From the NCBI RefSeq assembly GCF_002811475.1, contig NZ_NPDL01000005.1, positions 313,595-377,594 of the forward strand: a DNA stretch of 64,000 nt, given 5' to 3'. The translations under genes and the position numbers were made by a program. Each line of letters starts with the position of its first letter. Position 1 is the first letter of the stretch. This document shows, in pieces, positions 9,780 through 17,747 of the stretch. Origin of the DNA: Leptospira hartskeerlii (GTDB taxonomy: Bacteria; Spirochaetota; Leptospiria; Leptospirales; Leptospiraceae). The notes under the pieces are model-generated. The model was not told the origin of the DNA. It searched no databases and saw only the letters and a list, made by a program, of their open reading frames with translations.

Positions 9780-10451
9780 ATGGCGAAAACGATCCTCTCT
9801 AAACCCAGTATCTTCGAACCTTATGGTCATTCGGACCTGTATGCTCTGGACAATCTTTATTTTTCCACGTTAAGAGAAAGGGAAGTCTGGGACTTTTCCA
9901 GAGTAAGAGAATTTTCCGTCTTAAATTTAGGATTTATATTCGCGAGAGCTGAACTAACTTGGAAGAAGTTCCAATCGGAACTAGAGATCAAAAATCTAAA
10001 CCCAAGTTTTAAAAAAGGGATCTGCTTAAGTGCAGGCTGGGAAGAAGCTCCCGGACTTAAAATTGATTCTTTCTTACCTAAAGTTTTAGGTACAGAAGAA
10101 GTTTTCCAATATTCCAGATTGGAAGATATCTCTGAAAAAATCCCTTTTAAAGAATTTTTCTCCAAAGAAGGATTTGTTTTTCAAGGAACTTGGAAAGAGA
10201 AAAATTATCTGATCTTATTTTCAGACATCCATTCGGAAGAAAGGAATCTTCCTTCAGTAATCAAAAAGATCTCTCATTTTCATTCCGAGAAAAAAGCGGA
10301 AGGGAATTTTTTCCTCAGAACTGAAAAACAGTCTTATTTGAATTTTCTAAAACCAAAAGAATCTTTGGGACCTTTGTTCTTACAAGAAAAGAAGATCGAT
10401 CAGGATCCGTTTTTATTTTTGAGTTTGGAATATTCGGATATTATTCAGTAG
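9780..10451 (+). CDS. Hypothetical protein, 223 aa
   Basis: No family recognised. Soluble, charged protein rich in Lys, Glu and Phe, without signal peptide or membrane segment. The ATG at 9780 has no Shine-Dalgarno; TTTAAT lies just upstream, so the start may be leaderless or may lie further in. It stands alone between the terminator at 9709-9738 and the convergent enzyme I gene, separated from the latter by a 49-bp gap that holds a near-palindromic repeat (10469-10486). Confidence 0.65.
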   Translation: MAKTILSKPSIFEPYGHSDLYALDNLYFSTLREREVWDFSRVREFSVLNLGFIFARAELTWKKFQSELEIKNLNPSFKKGICLSAGWEEAPGLKIDSFLPKVLGTEEVFQYSRLEDISEKIPFKEFFSKEGFVFQGTWKEKNYLILFSDIHSEERNLPSVIKKISHFHSEKKAEGNFFLRTEKQSYLNFLKPKESLGPLFLQEKKIDQDPFLFLSLEYSDIIQ

Positions 10452-10468
10452 ATTTTTTGGTGAGTGCG

Positions 10469-10486
10469 ATGTAGGAACTCCTACAT
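10469..10486. repeat. Solo palindrome ATGTAGGA-AC-TCCTACAT
   Basis: Eight-base arms around AC, in the convergent gap between 9780-10451 and enzyme I. The same 18 bases occur at 41753-41770, and related GGAATTCC-centred palindromes bound the two 150-bp elements at 48740 and 63692. A run ATTTTTTA follows, so the hairpin may also serve as a terminator. Confidence 0.7.
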
Positions 10487-10500
10487 GCGATTCCCATTTT

Positions 10501-12243
10501 TTACTCTAAGTGTTTGCTAAATAAGAACGCTTCGATCGCTTCGTAATCTTCATTCTCAGAAAGTTCTAAAATCTTCTTTAAAAGAAAATTCGCCTGTTTT
10601 AAACTTACCGATCCTAAAATTTTACGGATCGGGCCCACGAAAGGTATGGAGATCGAAAGTTCTCTGAATCCCATTCCCAAAAGTAAGATCGTAAAATTTG
10701 TATCCGAAGCGATCTCTCCGCAAATGCTTAACGGCCTTTCATATTTCCAAGCGGTCTCTACGATCTGCACAAGAGTTCTTAAAAAGGAAATATGGAATGG
10801 ATTATATAAAGAGGAAACGGTTATATTATTTCGATCTACTGCCATTAGATATTGTAAAAGATCATTTGTCCCAACCGAGAAAAAATCAACTTCTCTTGCC
10901 AAAACATCCATTGACGATACTGCGGATGGCGTTTCTACCATTACTCCTAGTTTAATCTTTTTATTGAATTTTTCTTTGCTAACAGTGAGTTCTCTTTTAC
11001 ATTCTTCTAATATTTCTTTTGTTTTTTTGATCTCCCCTAGACTTGTCACCATAGGAAGTAGTATGCTCAAATTTCCATAGGCGGAGGCTCTGAGGATTGC
11101 GATCAATTGTTCTTTGAACCATTCCGGATTTTGGAGGCTATATCGAATTCCTCTATTTCCTAAAAAAGGATTCTCTTCAAATTCGCCTGTGGAAAATTTA
11201 TCTGCACCAATATCGAATGTCCGGATGTACACAGGATTCGGATCCATTCCTTCTGCGATCCTTTTATAGGCTAAGAATTGTTCTTCCCCGGAAACGTTTT
11301 TGTCCTGGTATTTTAAGAATAGAGACTCTGAACGGAAAAGTCCTACACCATCCACATCCGCTTTTTTAGCAAGATCGCAGTCGGTGTCAGATTCCAAATT
11401 ACATTTTAGTCGGATCTTGATTCCGTCTTTTGTGACTGCTTTTTTAGGTTTAATCACCTTGGTCTCAAAACTTAAAGGAGAAGAAGCACCATAGTATTTC
11501 ACTTCTTCTATTGTGGGATTTCTTACGATCTGGCCCGTGTCCGCATCCAAGAAAACATATTCAAAATCGTTAATATTTCTGTAAAATTCCTTTAGACCGA
11601 CGATGGTTGGTATCCCATAGTTTCTAGCGAGGATCGCCATATGACCTGTTTTTCCACCTAGGTCTGTCGCGATCCCTCGAATTTTACTCTTGTCCATGAG
11701 GATCATCTGAGAAGGAGTCAATTGCCTAGCAACCAAGATCACGTCTTCGGATTGGTCTGCTAAGAAGGAAACTTCTTCTTTTTTATCTAATAGGTTTTCC
11801 AGGATCCGATTTGAGATATCCTGAAAATGATCCGATCTTTCACGGAAGAATGGATTGTCCATACGAGTGAACTTATCCGTGAGTTCGTTGATCGTATTTT
11901 GGACCGCTAAAAATGCGTTTTCATTATATTCTTTGATCCGATTTCTGAATGAATCCTGTAGTCCTGGGTCTTCTGTAATTGTGACCTGGGTTTCTAAAAT
12001 TTCTTTCAGTTCTCTATCTTGTTCTCTTGTTTTGAGACTGGAAATGATCGATTTTAATTCTATTTTGGAAGAATCGAGAGCATTAGAAAGTTTTTTGAGT
12101 TCTTCCGGTTTTTGGCTCTCGTGGATATAGGCGCCGTGAGCGAGATGTCTTCTCTTCGTGCCGACTTTTACGCAACGACCGTAAAATCTGCCGGGAAAAG
12201 CGACTATCCCCATGTATGTAGTTCTTTTTCCAACGCCATTCAT
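10501..12243 (-). CDS. ptsI: PTS enzyme I (phosphoenolpyruvate-protein phosphotransferase)
   Basis: 580 aa, the usual full length of plain enzyme I, without an added GAF domain. It takes phosphate from PEP on a His and passes it to HPr. Visible: the phospho-His segment GGKTGHMAILAR (His201), barrel motifs GLFRSE, TFDIGADK, GNRGIR, VETPSA and VGTNDLLQY, and CGEIASD with the catalytic Cys at 508. Most enzymes I have GG(R/K)TSH; here Ser is Gly. The second Met (MGIVAFPG, residue 11) could be the true start. No HPr or sugar permease gene lies nearby, which fits a regulatory PTS. Confidence 0.9.
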   Translation of the reverse strand: MNGVGKRTTYMGIVAFPGRFYGRCVKVGTKRRHLAHGAYIHESQKPEELKKLSNALDSSKIELKSIISSLKTREQDRELKEILETQVTITEDPGLQDSFRNRIKEYNENAFLAVQNTINELTDKFTRMDNPFFRERSDHFQDISNRILENLLDKKEEVSFLADQSEDVILVARQLTPSQMILMDKSKIRGIATDLGGKTGHMAILARNYGIPTIVGLKEFYRNINDFEYVFLDADTGQIVRNPTIEEVKYYGASSPLSFETKVIKPKKAVTKDGIKIRLKCNLESDTDCDLAKKADVDGVGLFRSESLFLKYQDKNVSGEEQFLAYKRIAEGMDPNPVYIRTFDIGADKFSTGEFEENPFLGNRGIRYSLQNPEWFKEQLIAILRASAYGNLSILLPMVTSLGEIKKTKEILEECKRELTVSKEKFNKKIKLGVMVETPSAVSSMDVLAREVDFFSVGTNDLLQYLMAVDRNNITVSSLYNPFHISFLRTLVQIVETAWKYERPLSICGEIASDTNFTILLLGMGFRELSISIPFVGPIRKILGSVSLKQANFLLKKILELSENEDYEAIEAFLFSKHLE

Positions 12244-12347
12244 CGAATGAATATCCGCAGGTAGAAATACAGTAGTTTAGTGAATCGACAAGTCTTTTAT
12301 AAATTCGGGGACTCCCACCCAGAAAGGAGGGCGGGAGATCGAATTGA

Positions 12348-13256
12348 TTAGACCATCGCCGCTTTTCTGTTGAAGAGTGGGATCCGGCGGCTTTTGTATT
12401 TGCCCAGTTCGTTTCCAGTTACGGAGCTCATGACTAATTTAGCCATGGAAACGTCCAGCGCATGTCCCGCCTTGGAGGCCAGATAATGTCCGATGATCGG
12501 TCTTCCTGCGATGGAAAGGTCTCCTACCAGATCCAAAATTTTGTGTCGGACACATTCGTTCTCATATCGAAGGGATTCGTTTAGATATCCGTCTTGAGTC
12601 AGAACAATTGCGTTGTCCAAGGAACCTCCCATAGCAAGTCCTCTTGCTTGGAGTGCTTCTACGTCTTTTAAGAATCCAAATGTTCTAGCTGGTAAAATTT
12701 CGTTTTTGAGGATGTCGCGGTCCAGATCGATTGTGATATTCTGGCCTTTTAGGAGGGGGTGAGGGAAGTCGATTGTGTAGGTCACTTTCCAGGTTTCGCT
12801 TGGAAGGATCACAAGGTATTTGTCCCCGTCTACTACCCACATTGGGTTTTTTACATAAATAGGTTCGATTCTTTCTTCGAACTCGGTATAACCTGTTCCT
12901 TCGAATGCTTCCAGGAAAGGAAGGGAAGATCCATCCATGATCGGAACTTCTACTGAGTCGATTTCCAAGACCATGTCGGTAATTCCTACGGAAAATACCG
13001 CCGCCATCAGGTGCTCAACGGTTTGGACTCTATGGAGTCCGTCTCCAAGAGTGGTAGCGTTACTCGTATCTACAACATTGCTCAGTTCTGCAGGGATGGA
13101 TGCTTTATCTTCTCCCTTTCTATATTCAAAAACTATACCTGTTCCAACAGGAGCAGGGTGCCCGACCAGATTTACTTCCTTACCGGAATGTAATCCGATC
13201 CCCTTAATTCTAACTGTTTCTTTAAGAGTTTTTCTATGTTCTGTGAAATTCATCAT
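12348..13256 (-). CDS. lpxC: UDP-3-O-acyl-N-acetylglucosamine deacetylase
   Basis: 302 aa. Zinc deacetylase for the committed step of lipid A synthesis. The metal ligands are visible: His82 in VEHLMAA, His238 and Asp242 in RHKILDLVGD, and the catalytic His265 in SKAGHALD, at nearly the same numbers as in E. coli. The length is typical. Two Met codons are adjacent at the start and either could be used; SD-like GGAAATG lies close by. It shares orientation with enzyme I, whose start is ~105 bp downstream. The gene shows the organism makes lipid A. Confidence 0.97.
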   Translation of the reverse strand: MMNFTEHRKTLKETVRIKGIGLHSGKEVNLVGHPAPVGTGIVFEYRKGEDKASIPAELSNVVDTSNATTLGDGLHRVQTVEHLMAAVFSVGITDMVLEIDSVEVPIMDGSSLPFLEAFEGTGYTEFEERIEPIYVKNPMWVVDGDKYLVILPSETWKVTYTIDFPHPLLKGQNITIDLDRDILKNEILPARTFGFLKDVEALQARGLAMGGSLDNAIVLTQDGYLNESLRYENECVRHKILDLVGDLSIAGRPIIGHYLASKAGHALDVSMAKLVMSSVTGNELGKYKSRRIPLFNRKAAMV

Positions 13257-13465
13257 TTCCTGCCCCGGAAACTTTCGATTCCGGAATCCATTCGCTTTGC
13301 ACCAGGCTCTCCTCTATTGGACGCTTATGGGATCCAATAAAAATTAACCCTTTAGGACTATATTAGCAATATCCATGCCAGGTGCAGTGCAAAAAGATGA
13401 TTTTAGACGGGCAGTATAGCTCGGTACAGAGATTACTAGACATAATTTGAAAGAAATTTCTGTAC

Positions 13466-13508
13466 TTCTGTCTCTTTTTTACAACAGTGTTGTTTTAGGG
13501 AGACAGAA
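13466..13508. repeat. Nested inverted repeat in intergenic gap
   Basis: TTCTGTCTC (13466-13474) pairs perfectly with GAGACAGAA (13500-13508). Inside sits a second perfect inverted repeat, ACAACA-G-TGTTGT (13481-13493). The structure is just downstream of the SDR gene's stop on its strand, but no U-tract follows in that direction. It may be an mRNA 3'-end structure or a protein-binding site. Confidence 0.45.
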
Positions 13509-13513
13509 TCCAA

Positions 13514-14173
13514 TTACCATGGTAACTCTTCCCCGTTTTGATGAAAGAATCTTCCGGACCTTTCCAGAGAGAGTTTTTCGATCTGATGGGCGAGTCCCTC
13601 GGCTGCTTCTCTCGGTGGAATTCCTTGTCTACCCGTCATTTCGGTAGCTACCATCCCAGGGTGGAGAATACCTACAGAGATTTTTTTAGGTGCCAAGTCG
13701 CGAGCAAGACTAACTGCACCGGCATTCAGAGCGGCTTTGGACATTCTGTATCCGTAATAGGCTCCGGAAGTATTGTCTGCAATAGACCCCATTCGGCTAG
13801 TAATAAATATTAGTTTGGAGTTGGCGCCAAGTTTAGGAAGAAGCAGACGACTTAACTTTATAGGTCCGATCGCATTTACCAGGATCTGGGTTTCGAGTTC
13901 TGTAAAGTCCACACTCTCCAAATTATCCGGGATTAGGATACCTGCGTTGTTTATGAATATGTCTAACTTGACCCCGGTCAAAAAACCGGAGAGAGTTTCG
14001 AAAGTATGACTTTGGGTTAGGTCTAAACCTTCAAAAATTTTTACACCAAGCCTGCGGAGAGGTTCCGAGCTTTTTCTACAAGCAGCGTAAACGGTGTAAC
14101 CTTTTTCTGAATATAAATTTGCGAGCTCTAAACCGATTCCTCGATTGGCTCCTGTGATCAAAACTTGTTTCAT
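13514..14173 (-). CDS. Short-chain dehydrogenase/reductase
   Basis: 219-aa NAD(P)-dependent oxidoreductase of the classical SDR type. Rossmann motif TGANRGIGLELA at residues 6-17, NNAG, a Ser in FITSRMGS, and the catalytic YRMSK. Slightly short, ending soon after the substrate-loop region (GMVATEMTGRQG), typical of the small csgA/sniffer-like SDRs. The substrate is unknown. No clear Shine-Dalgarno upstream. It is transcribed away from the AIM24 cluster (divergent, 96-bp gap). Confidence 0.88.
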   Translation of the reverse strand: MKQVLITGANRGIGLELANLYSEKGYTVYAACRKSSEPLRRLGVKIFEGLDLTQSHTFETLSGFLTGVKLDIFINNAGILIPDNLESVDFTELETQILVNAIGPIKLSRLLLPKLGANSKLIFITSRMGSIADNTSGAYYGYRMSKAALNAGAVSLARDLAPKKISVGILHPGMVATEMTGRQGIPPREAAEGLAHQIEKLSLERSGRFFHQNGEELPW

Positions 14174-14231
14174 TGGGATTAAATTTCTATAAGAAGAAGT
14201 CTAGAAAGAAATACTGGATGCCGGGAATCGA

Positions 14232-14260
14232 TTGACGCCCCGGAAAATATTTTCCAAACT
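14232..14260 (+). promoter_or_regulatory. Promoter-like boxes with a palindrome between them
   Basis: TTGACG (14232-14237), a 17-bp spacer, and CAAACT (14255-14260), nine bases before the ATG of the first AIM24 gene. The perfect 14-bp palindrome GGAAAATATTTTCC (14242-14255) fills the spacer, the place where a repressor or MerR-like activator would sit. The same box layout precedes glpD at 43919. No Shine-Dalgarno is present, so a leaderless transcript is possible. The boxes are a reading, not mapped. Confidence 0.5.
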
Positions 14261-14269
14261 TTCCCGCGT

Positions 14270-14935
14270 ATGCAATTCCAGATCTCTCATAAACCTTCCT
14301 TCTCCTTATTGAAACTTAGATTAGGTCCCGGTCAATCGATTAAATCGGAAGCCGGAGCCATGGTGTATATGAGTTCCAGAATGGGCGTGGAAACCAAAAT
14401 GGGAAGTGGCTTTCTTTCGGCACTTTCCAGGAAAATTTTCGGTGGAGAATCATTCTTCTTCAATACATATACTGCTCCTGATTCAGGCGGAGAGATTGGA
14501 CTCGCTCCCGATCTTCCTGGAGATATCATTGATCTAGATCTAAATGGAAAAAGTATCTTTGTACAATCAGGATCTTATCTAGCTTCCGACCCTGGTATCC
14601 AAGTTGTTTCTAAATTCGGGGGTCTTCGTTCTCTATTCGGCGGAGAAGGTCTGTTCTTGTTAGAAATTTCAGGAACAGGTAAAGTATTCTTAAGTTCATA
14701 CGGTGCTATTATTCCAATTCAAGTAGAAGGAAATTATACTGTAGACACAGGTCATATAGTCGCTTTTGAAAATTCTCTACAATTCAAAGTAGGAAAGGCT
14801 GGAGGAAATTGGAAATCCACTTTGCTCGGTGGAGAAGGTTTGGTAGCGAATTTTTCAGGTAACGGAACTCTTTGGATCCAATCCAGGGTGCCTTCCGGAT
14901 TTATCAGCTGGCTTACTAAACTTCTTCCAGTTTAA
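14270..14935 (+). CDS. AIM24/TIGR00266-family protein, paralogue 1 of 3
   Basis: 221 aa. The family forms trimeric beta-barrel-like folds of unclear function; the mitochondrial Aim24 supports cristae and respiratory complexes. Seen here: GQSIKSEAGAMVYMSS near the N-terminus, FGGESFFFNTYTA, PGDIIDLDLNGKSIFVQSGSYLA, the glycine-rich FGGEGLFLLEISGTGKVFLSSYGAI, and TVDTGHIVAFE. No signal peptide. It is the first of three adjacent paralogues (14270, 14954, 15629), almost certainly one operon. Confidence 0.9.
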   Translation: MQFQISHKPSFSLLKLRLGPGQSIKSEAGAMVYMSSRMGVETKMGSGFLSALSRKIFGGESFFFNTYTAPDSGGEIGLAPDLPGDIIDLDLNGKSIFVQSGSYLASDPGIQVVSKFGGLRSLFGGEGLFLLEISGTGKVFLSSYGAIIPIQVEGNYTVDTGHIVAFENSLQFKVGKAGGNWKSTLLGGEGLVANFSGNGTLWIQSRVPSGFISWLTKLLPV

Positions 14936-14953
14936 CAAACATTAGGAATCAAA

Positions 14954-15625
14954 ATGAATATCCAAGTTTTATACAAACCATCTTATTCCGTAGCGAAAGT
15001 TAATTTAAGTTCCGGAGAATCTATTAAGGCGGAAGCGGGAGCTCTGATGAGTATGAGCTCTCATATCCAAATGCAAACTAGCAAAGCACAACAAGGTGGG
15101 TTATTCAAATCCTTGAAAGCCGCTTTCTTAGGAGGAGAATCTTTCTGGATGAATACATTCTCCGCATCACAAGCCGGAGAAGTTTTACTTGCTCCTACAC
15201 TTCCTGGAGACATTGAAAAGTTGGAATTGAACGGTACAATTTTTATACAGTCCAGTTCCTTCCTCGCATCAAAACCTGAGATAGATATAGATACAAAGTT
15301 CCAAGGTCTGAAAGGTTTTTTCAGCGGAGAGTCTTTATTCTTCTTAAAACTTTCAGGAAGCGGACCGGTTTTAATCTCCAGTTACGGAGGGATAGAAGTC
15401 CTGGATGTAGAAGGTGAATTTATAGTAGATACAGGCCATATAGTCGCATTTGAAGAAGGCCTTCAATACGAGATCACAAAGTTCGGAGGCTGGAAATCAT
15501 TCTTCTTAGGCGGAGAAGGTTTAGTCGCCAAATTTAAAGGCAAAGGAAGACTTTGGCTCCAATCCAGAAATGTGCCTACACTCGGCGCTTGGTTCAGATC
15601 CGAATTACCACCTAGAAAGGAATAA
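14954..15625 (+). CDS. AIM24/TIGR00266-family protein, paralogue 2 of 3
   Basis: 223 aa, colinear with its neighbours: GESIKAEAGALMSMSS, GGESFWMNTFSA, LPGDIEKLELNG, GESLFFLKLSGSGPVLISSYG and VDTGHIVAFE. It differs in the N-terminal loop (SKAQQGGLFKSLKAA), which could be a divergent interaction surface. 18 bp after paralogue 1 and 3 bp before paralogue 3, so co-translation is likely. Three non-identical copies of a trimer-forming family suggest a hetero-oligomer (inference). Confidence 0.9.
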   Translation: MNIQVLYKPSYSVAKVNLSSGESIKAEAGALMSMSSHIQMQTSKAQQGGLFKSLKAAFLGGESFWMNTFSASQAGEVLLAPTLPGDIEKLELNGTIFIQSSSFLASKPEIDIDTKFQGLKGFFSGESLFFLKLSGSGPVLISSYGGIEVLDVEGEFIVDTGHIVAFEEGLQYEITKFGGWKSFFLGGEGLVAKFKGKGRLWLQSRNVPTLGAWFRSELPPRKE

Positions 15626-15628
15626 ACT

Positions 15629-16321
15629 ATGAAATTTGAAATATTAGCAAAACCTGATTTTCCCATCTTAAAATTGAATATGAGCTCAGGAGAATCCATT
15701 CGCGCGGAATCCGGAGCAATGGTTGCAATGTCTCCTCAGGTCAAAATGGAGACAAAGGCGCAAGGTGGAATATTTGCATCTGCAAAAAGAGCTTTGTTTA
15801 GTGGTGAGTCCTTCTTTCAAAATACATTCACCGTAGAAAATGGAAATGGAGAATTATTTCTGACCTCTGCCACCCAAGGAGACTTGGAACACAGAACTCT
15901 CAAAAACGAAGAATTGATCTTAAGTAGAGGAGCCTATGTCGCAGGCGGAACTGAGCTTGTGATAGACAGCAAATGGGGAGGCTTCAAAGGATTTTTTGCA
16001 GGAGAAGGTTTATTCTTCCTAAAAGTTTCCGGAACAGGAGACCTTTTCTTTTCTAGCTTTGGAGCAATTCATCAAGTAGATGTGGACGGAATGTATATCG
16101 TAGACACAGGACATATAGTGGCATTCGAACCTAGTTTGGATTATCATATAGATAAGGTAGGCGGATTAAAATCTCTATTCTTATCCGGTGAAGGACTAGT
16201 GGCAAAGTTTTCAGGTAAAGGAAAACTTTATCTACAGACTAGGAACCAAAACTCTTTTGCTTCTTGGGCAAATAGCTGGAGAAGAGTGCAACGTTCTACA
16301 AGCGTAGGAGGAGGGGACTAA
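15629..16321 (+). CDS. AIM24/TIGR00266-family protein, paralogue 3 of 3
   Basis: 230 aa. Same motif order as the two upstream copies: GESIRAESGAMVAMSP, FSGESFFQNTF, GDLEHRTLKNEELIL, GEGLFFLKVSGTGDLFFSSFGAI, VDTGHIVAFEPS. It has a longer basic C-terminal tail (WRRVQRSTSVGGGD). The stop codon region overlaps the convergent radical SAM gene by 4 bp. No terminator is visible at that junction. Confidence 0.9.
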   Translation: MKFEILAKPDFPILKLNMSSGESIRAESGAMVAMSPQVKMETKAQGGIFASAKRALFSGESFFQNTFTVENGNGELFLTSATQGDLEHRTLKNEELILSRGAYVAGGTELVIDSKWGGFKGFFAGEGLFFLKVSGTGDLFFSSFGAIHQVDVDGMYIVDTGHIVAFEPSLDYHIDKVGGLKSLFLSGEGLVAKFSGKGKLYLQTRNQNSFASWANSWRRVQRSTSVGGGD

Positions 16322-17649
16322 GCCCTTCCCGGGTACCCGATCACATCCATAAAGGCGGAAACAGAGAATACCGCCTTTCCCGGTCCTGGTTCTCCATAAC
16401 CCGGAGGTGTAGGAAGATTATATTTTTCGAATGTAGACTTCCAGACTGTGAGTAATTCACAGAAATATTCCAGAGGAGGACCGGCCTGTGTTCCGAGAGT
16501 CGTATAAGGTTCAGGACACCAAGCAGTAAATCTAGGCATGATCCCCTTGGACATGAAGAAGTCTAAACCTTCTCCAGTAGACTTAATTGCTTCCGCTACT
16601 GTTTCAAATCCCCAAGGCTGAGAAAGTTCTACTCCTCCTACAAAGTTAGGAATCACATACGAAGGTCCGAAAATTTCCGCTGAATCAACGATCCTTCTGA
16701 TCCAAGTATCTCTACCGATGTATGCTTCTTTTCCTGGGCAGATTTTTTTGAATAATTCAGGTTCCCAGACTTCGTAGTTTGGATGATAGACTTGGATACC
16801 TGCATCTTTGAATTTTTTGCAGTCATCATTTTCCCAAGCTTGGGAAACGATCTTGCCCATCCATCTTCCTGGGAACTTCTGCTCGATTGCTTGTGCGTAT
16901 TCTAAATAAAAATCTATTTCATTCTTCTTTTTGAGAGAAGTGATTACGGAACCGCCGGTGATTGTATAAACTTTTGCGATATCATCTTCCGCATCTATCC
17001 AAGATAGAACTTCTAAAATATCTTCTATGTCTTTAACACCTGTGTAAGGTCTGCCTGCATTCTTCTGTTGTCTATAATTATGATTGATATCGCAGTAAGC
17101 ACATTCTTCGTCTTTACCGAAATACTGGCAGTTGCGGAATACAGTTAAGTAGATGAGATATCCCCATTCAATAACAGGTGCGATCTCTCCTGGAATTTTT
17201 CCGGACTTTGTTTTGTGTCTGTACCAAGCAGGCTTAGGTGGATATTCCAGTTTTCCTAAAAATGTTTCGTTCAGATAAAGACCTGGTCTTCCTTCATCTT
17301 TTTCGCCAGGAGGGATACGTTTCACTTTATAAGGTGAGTTCGGATTATTACGAGTAGATACTACAGTGGGTAATAAATCGAAATAACCGCCAGTGATTTT
17401 AATCTCTTCTGGTGCCTTGGAGTCGGTGCCTTCTTTCATATCCGCAAGTGGAATATGGTCAAAGGAGAAGATGAAATAATCCTTGGTCTTATAATCCCCC
17501 TCTATCTGAAAAGATTCAGGAAGAAAATGGATCCCTTGCCTCAGAATGTCCTGCTTCAGAATTGCTTCGAATGGGATCTGTTTATATTTTTTTTCCATTT
17601 CCTCTAGCAAGGCTATGGAAGATTCGGGGCGAAGGGTACTCGTGCTCAT
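16318..17649 (-). CDS. Radical SAM protein with unusual cysteine spacing
   Basis: 443 aa from the ATG at 17649, chosen because GGAG sits five bases upstream; the open frame extends to 17706 but would run into the divergent gene. The only cluster-like motif is CX8CX2C (Cys174, 183, 186: CQYFGKDEECAYC), followed by DINHNYRQ. A TGGSV-type SAM-binding GGE-like segment (YTITGGSVITS) and a C-terminal PEPYTTLG/PGYGEPGPG region follow. Radical SAM enzymes normally have CX3CX2C, so the cluster loop is expanded. Substrate unknown. The final codons overlap the third AIM24 gene tail to tail. Confidence 0.75.
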   Translation of the reverse strand: MSTSTLRPESSIALLEEMEKKYKQIPFEAILKQDILRQGIHFLPESFQIEGDYKTKDYFIFSFDHIPLADMKEGTDSKAPEEIKITGGYFDLLPTVVSTRNNPNSPYKVKRIPPGEKDEGRPGLYLNETFLGKLEYPPKPAWYRHKTKSGKIPGEIAPVIEWGYLIYLTVFRNCQYFGKDEECAYCDINHNYRQQKNAGRPYTGVKDIEDILEVLSWIDAEDDIAKVYTITGGSVITSLKKKNEIDFYLEYAQAIEQKFPGRWMGKIVSQAWENDDCKKFKDAGIQVYHPNYEVWEPELFKKICPGKEAYIGRDTWIRRIVDSAEIFGPSYVIPNFVGGVELSQPWGFETVAEAIKSTGEGLDFFMSKGIMPRFTAWCPEPYTTLGTQAGPPLEYFCELLTVWKSTFEKYNLPTPPGYGEPGPGKAVFSVSAFMDVIGYPGRA

Positions 17650-17708
17650 CTTAACTCCAGACTGGTTTGTGGGCAAGTTTTGGCAGCTAGTTTTTGGCTT
17701 TTTCATCC

Positions 17709-17736
17709 TTGACTGAGAGATTTCAAACTGTATTTT
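17709..17736 (+). promoter_or_regulatory. Promoter-like boxes for the sugar dehydrogenase gene
   Basis: TTGACT (17709-17714), a 16-bp spacer, and TATTTT (17731-17736), 11 bases before the ATG at 17748. No Shine-Dalgarno follows. The distance would place transcription start within a few bases of the start codon. Confidence 0.4.
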
Positions 17737-17747
17737 TTTCTGCCAGA

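Noticed and set aside
17650..17706. N-terminal extension of the radical SAM protein (start at 17706)
   Set aside because: GGAG is correctly placed for the ATG at 17649, and the extension would occupy the divergent gene's promoter region.
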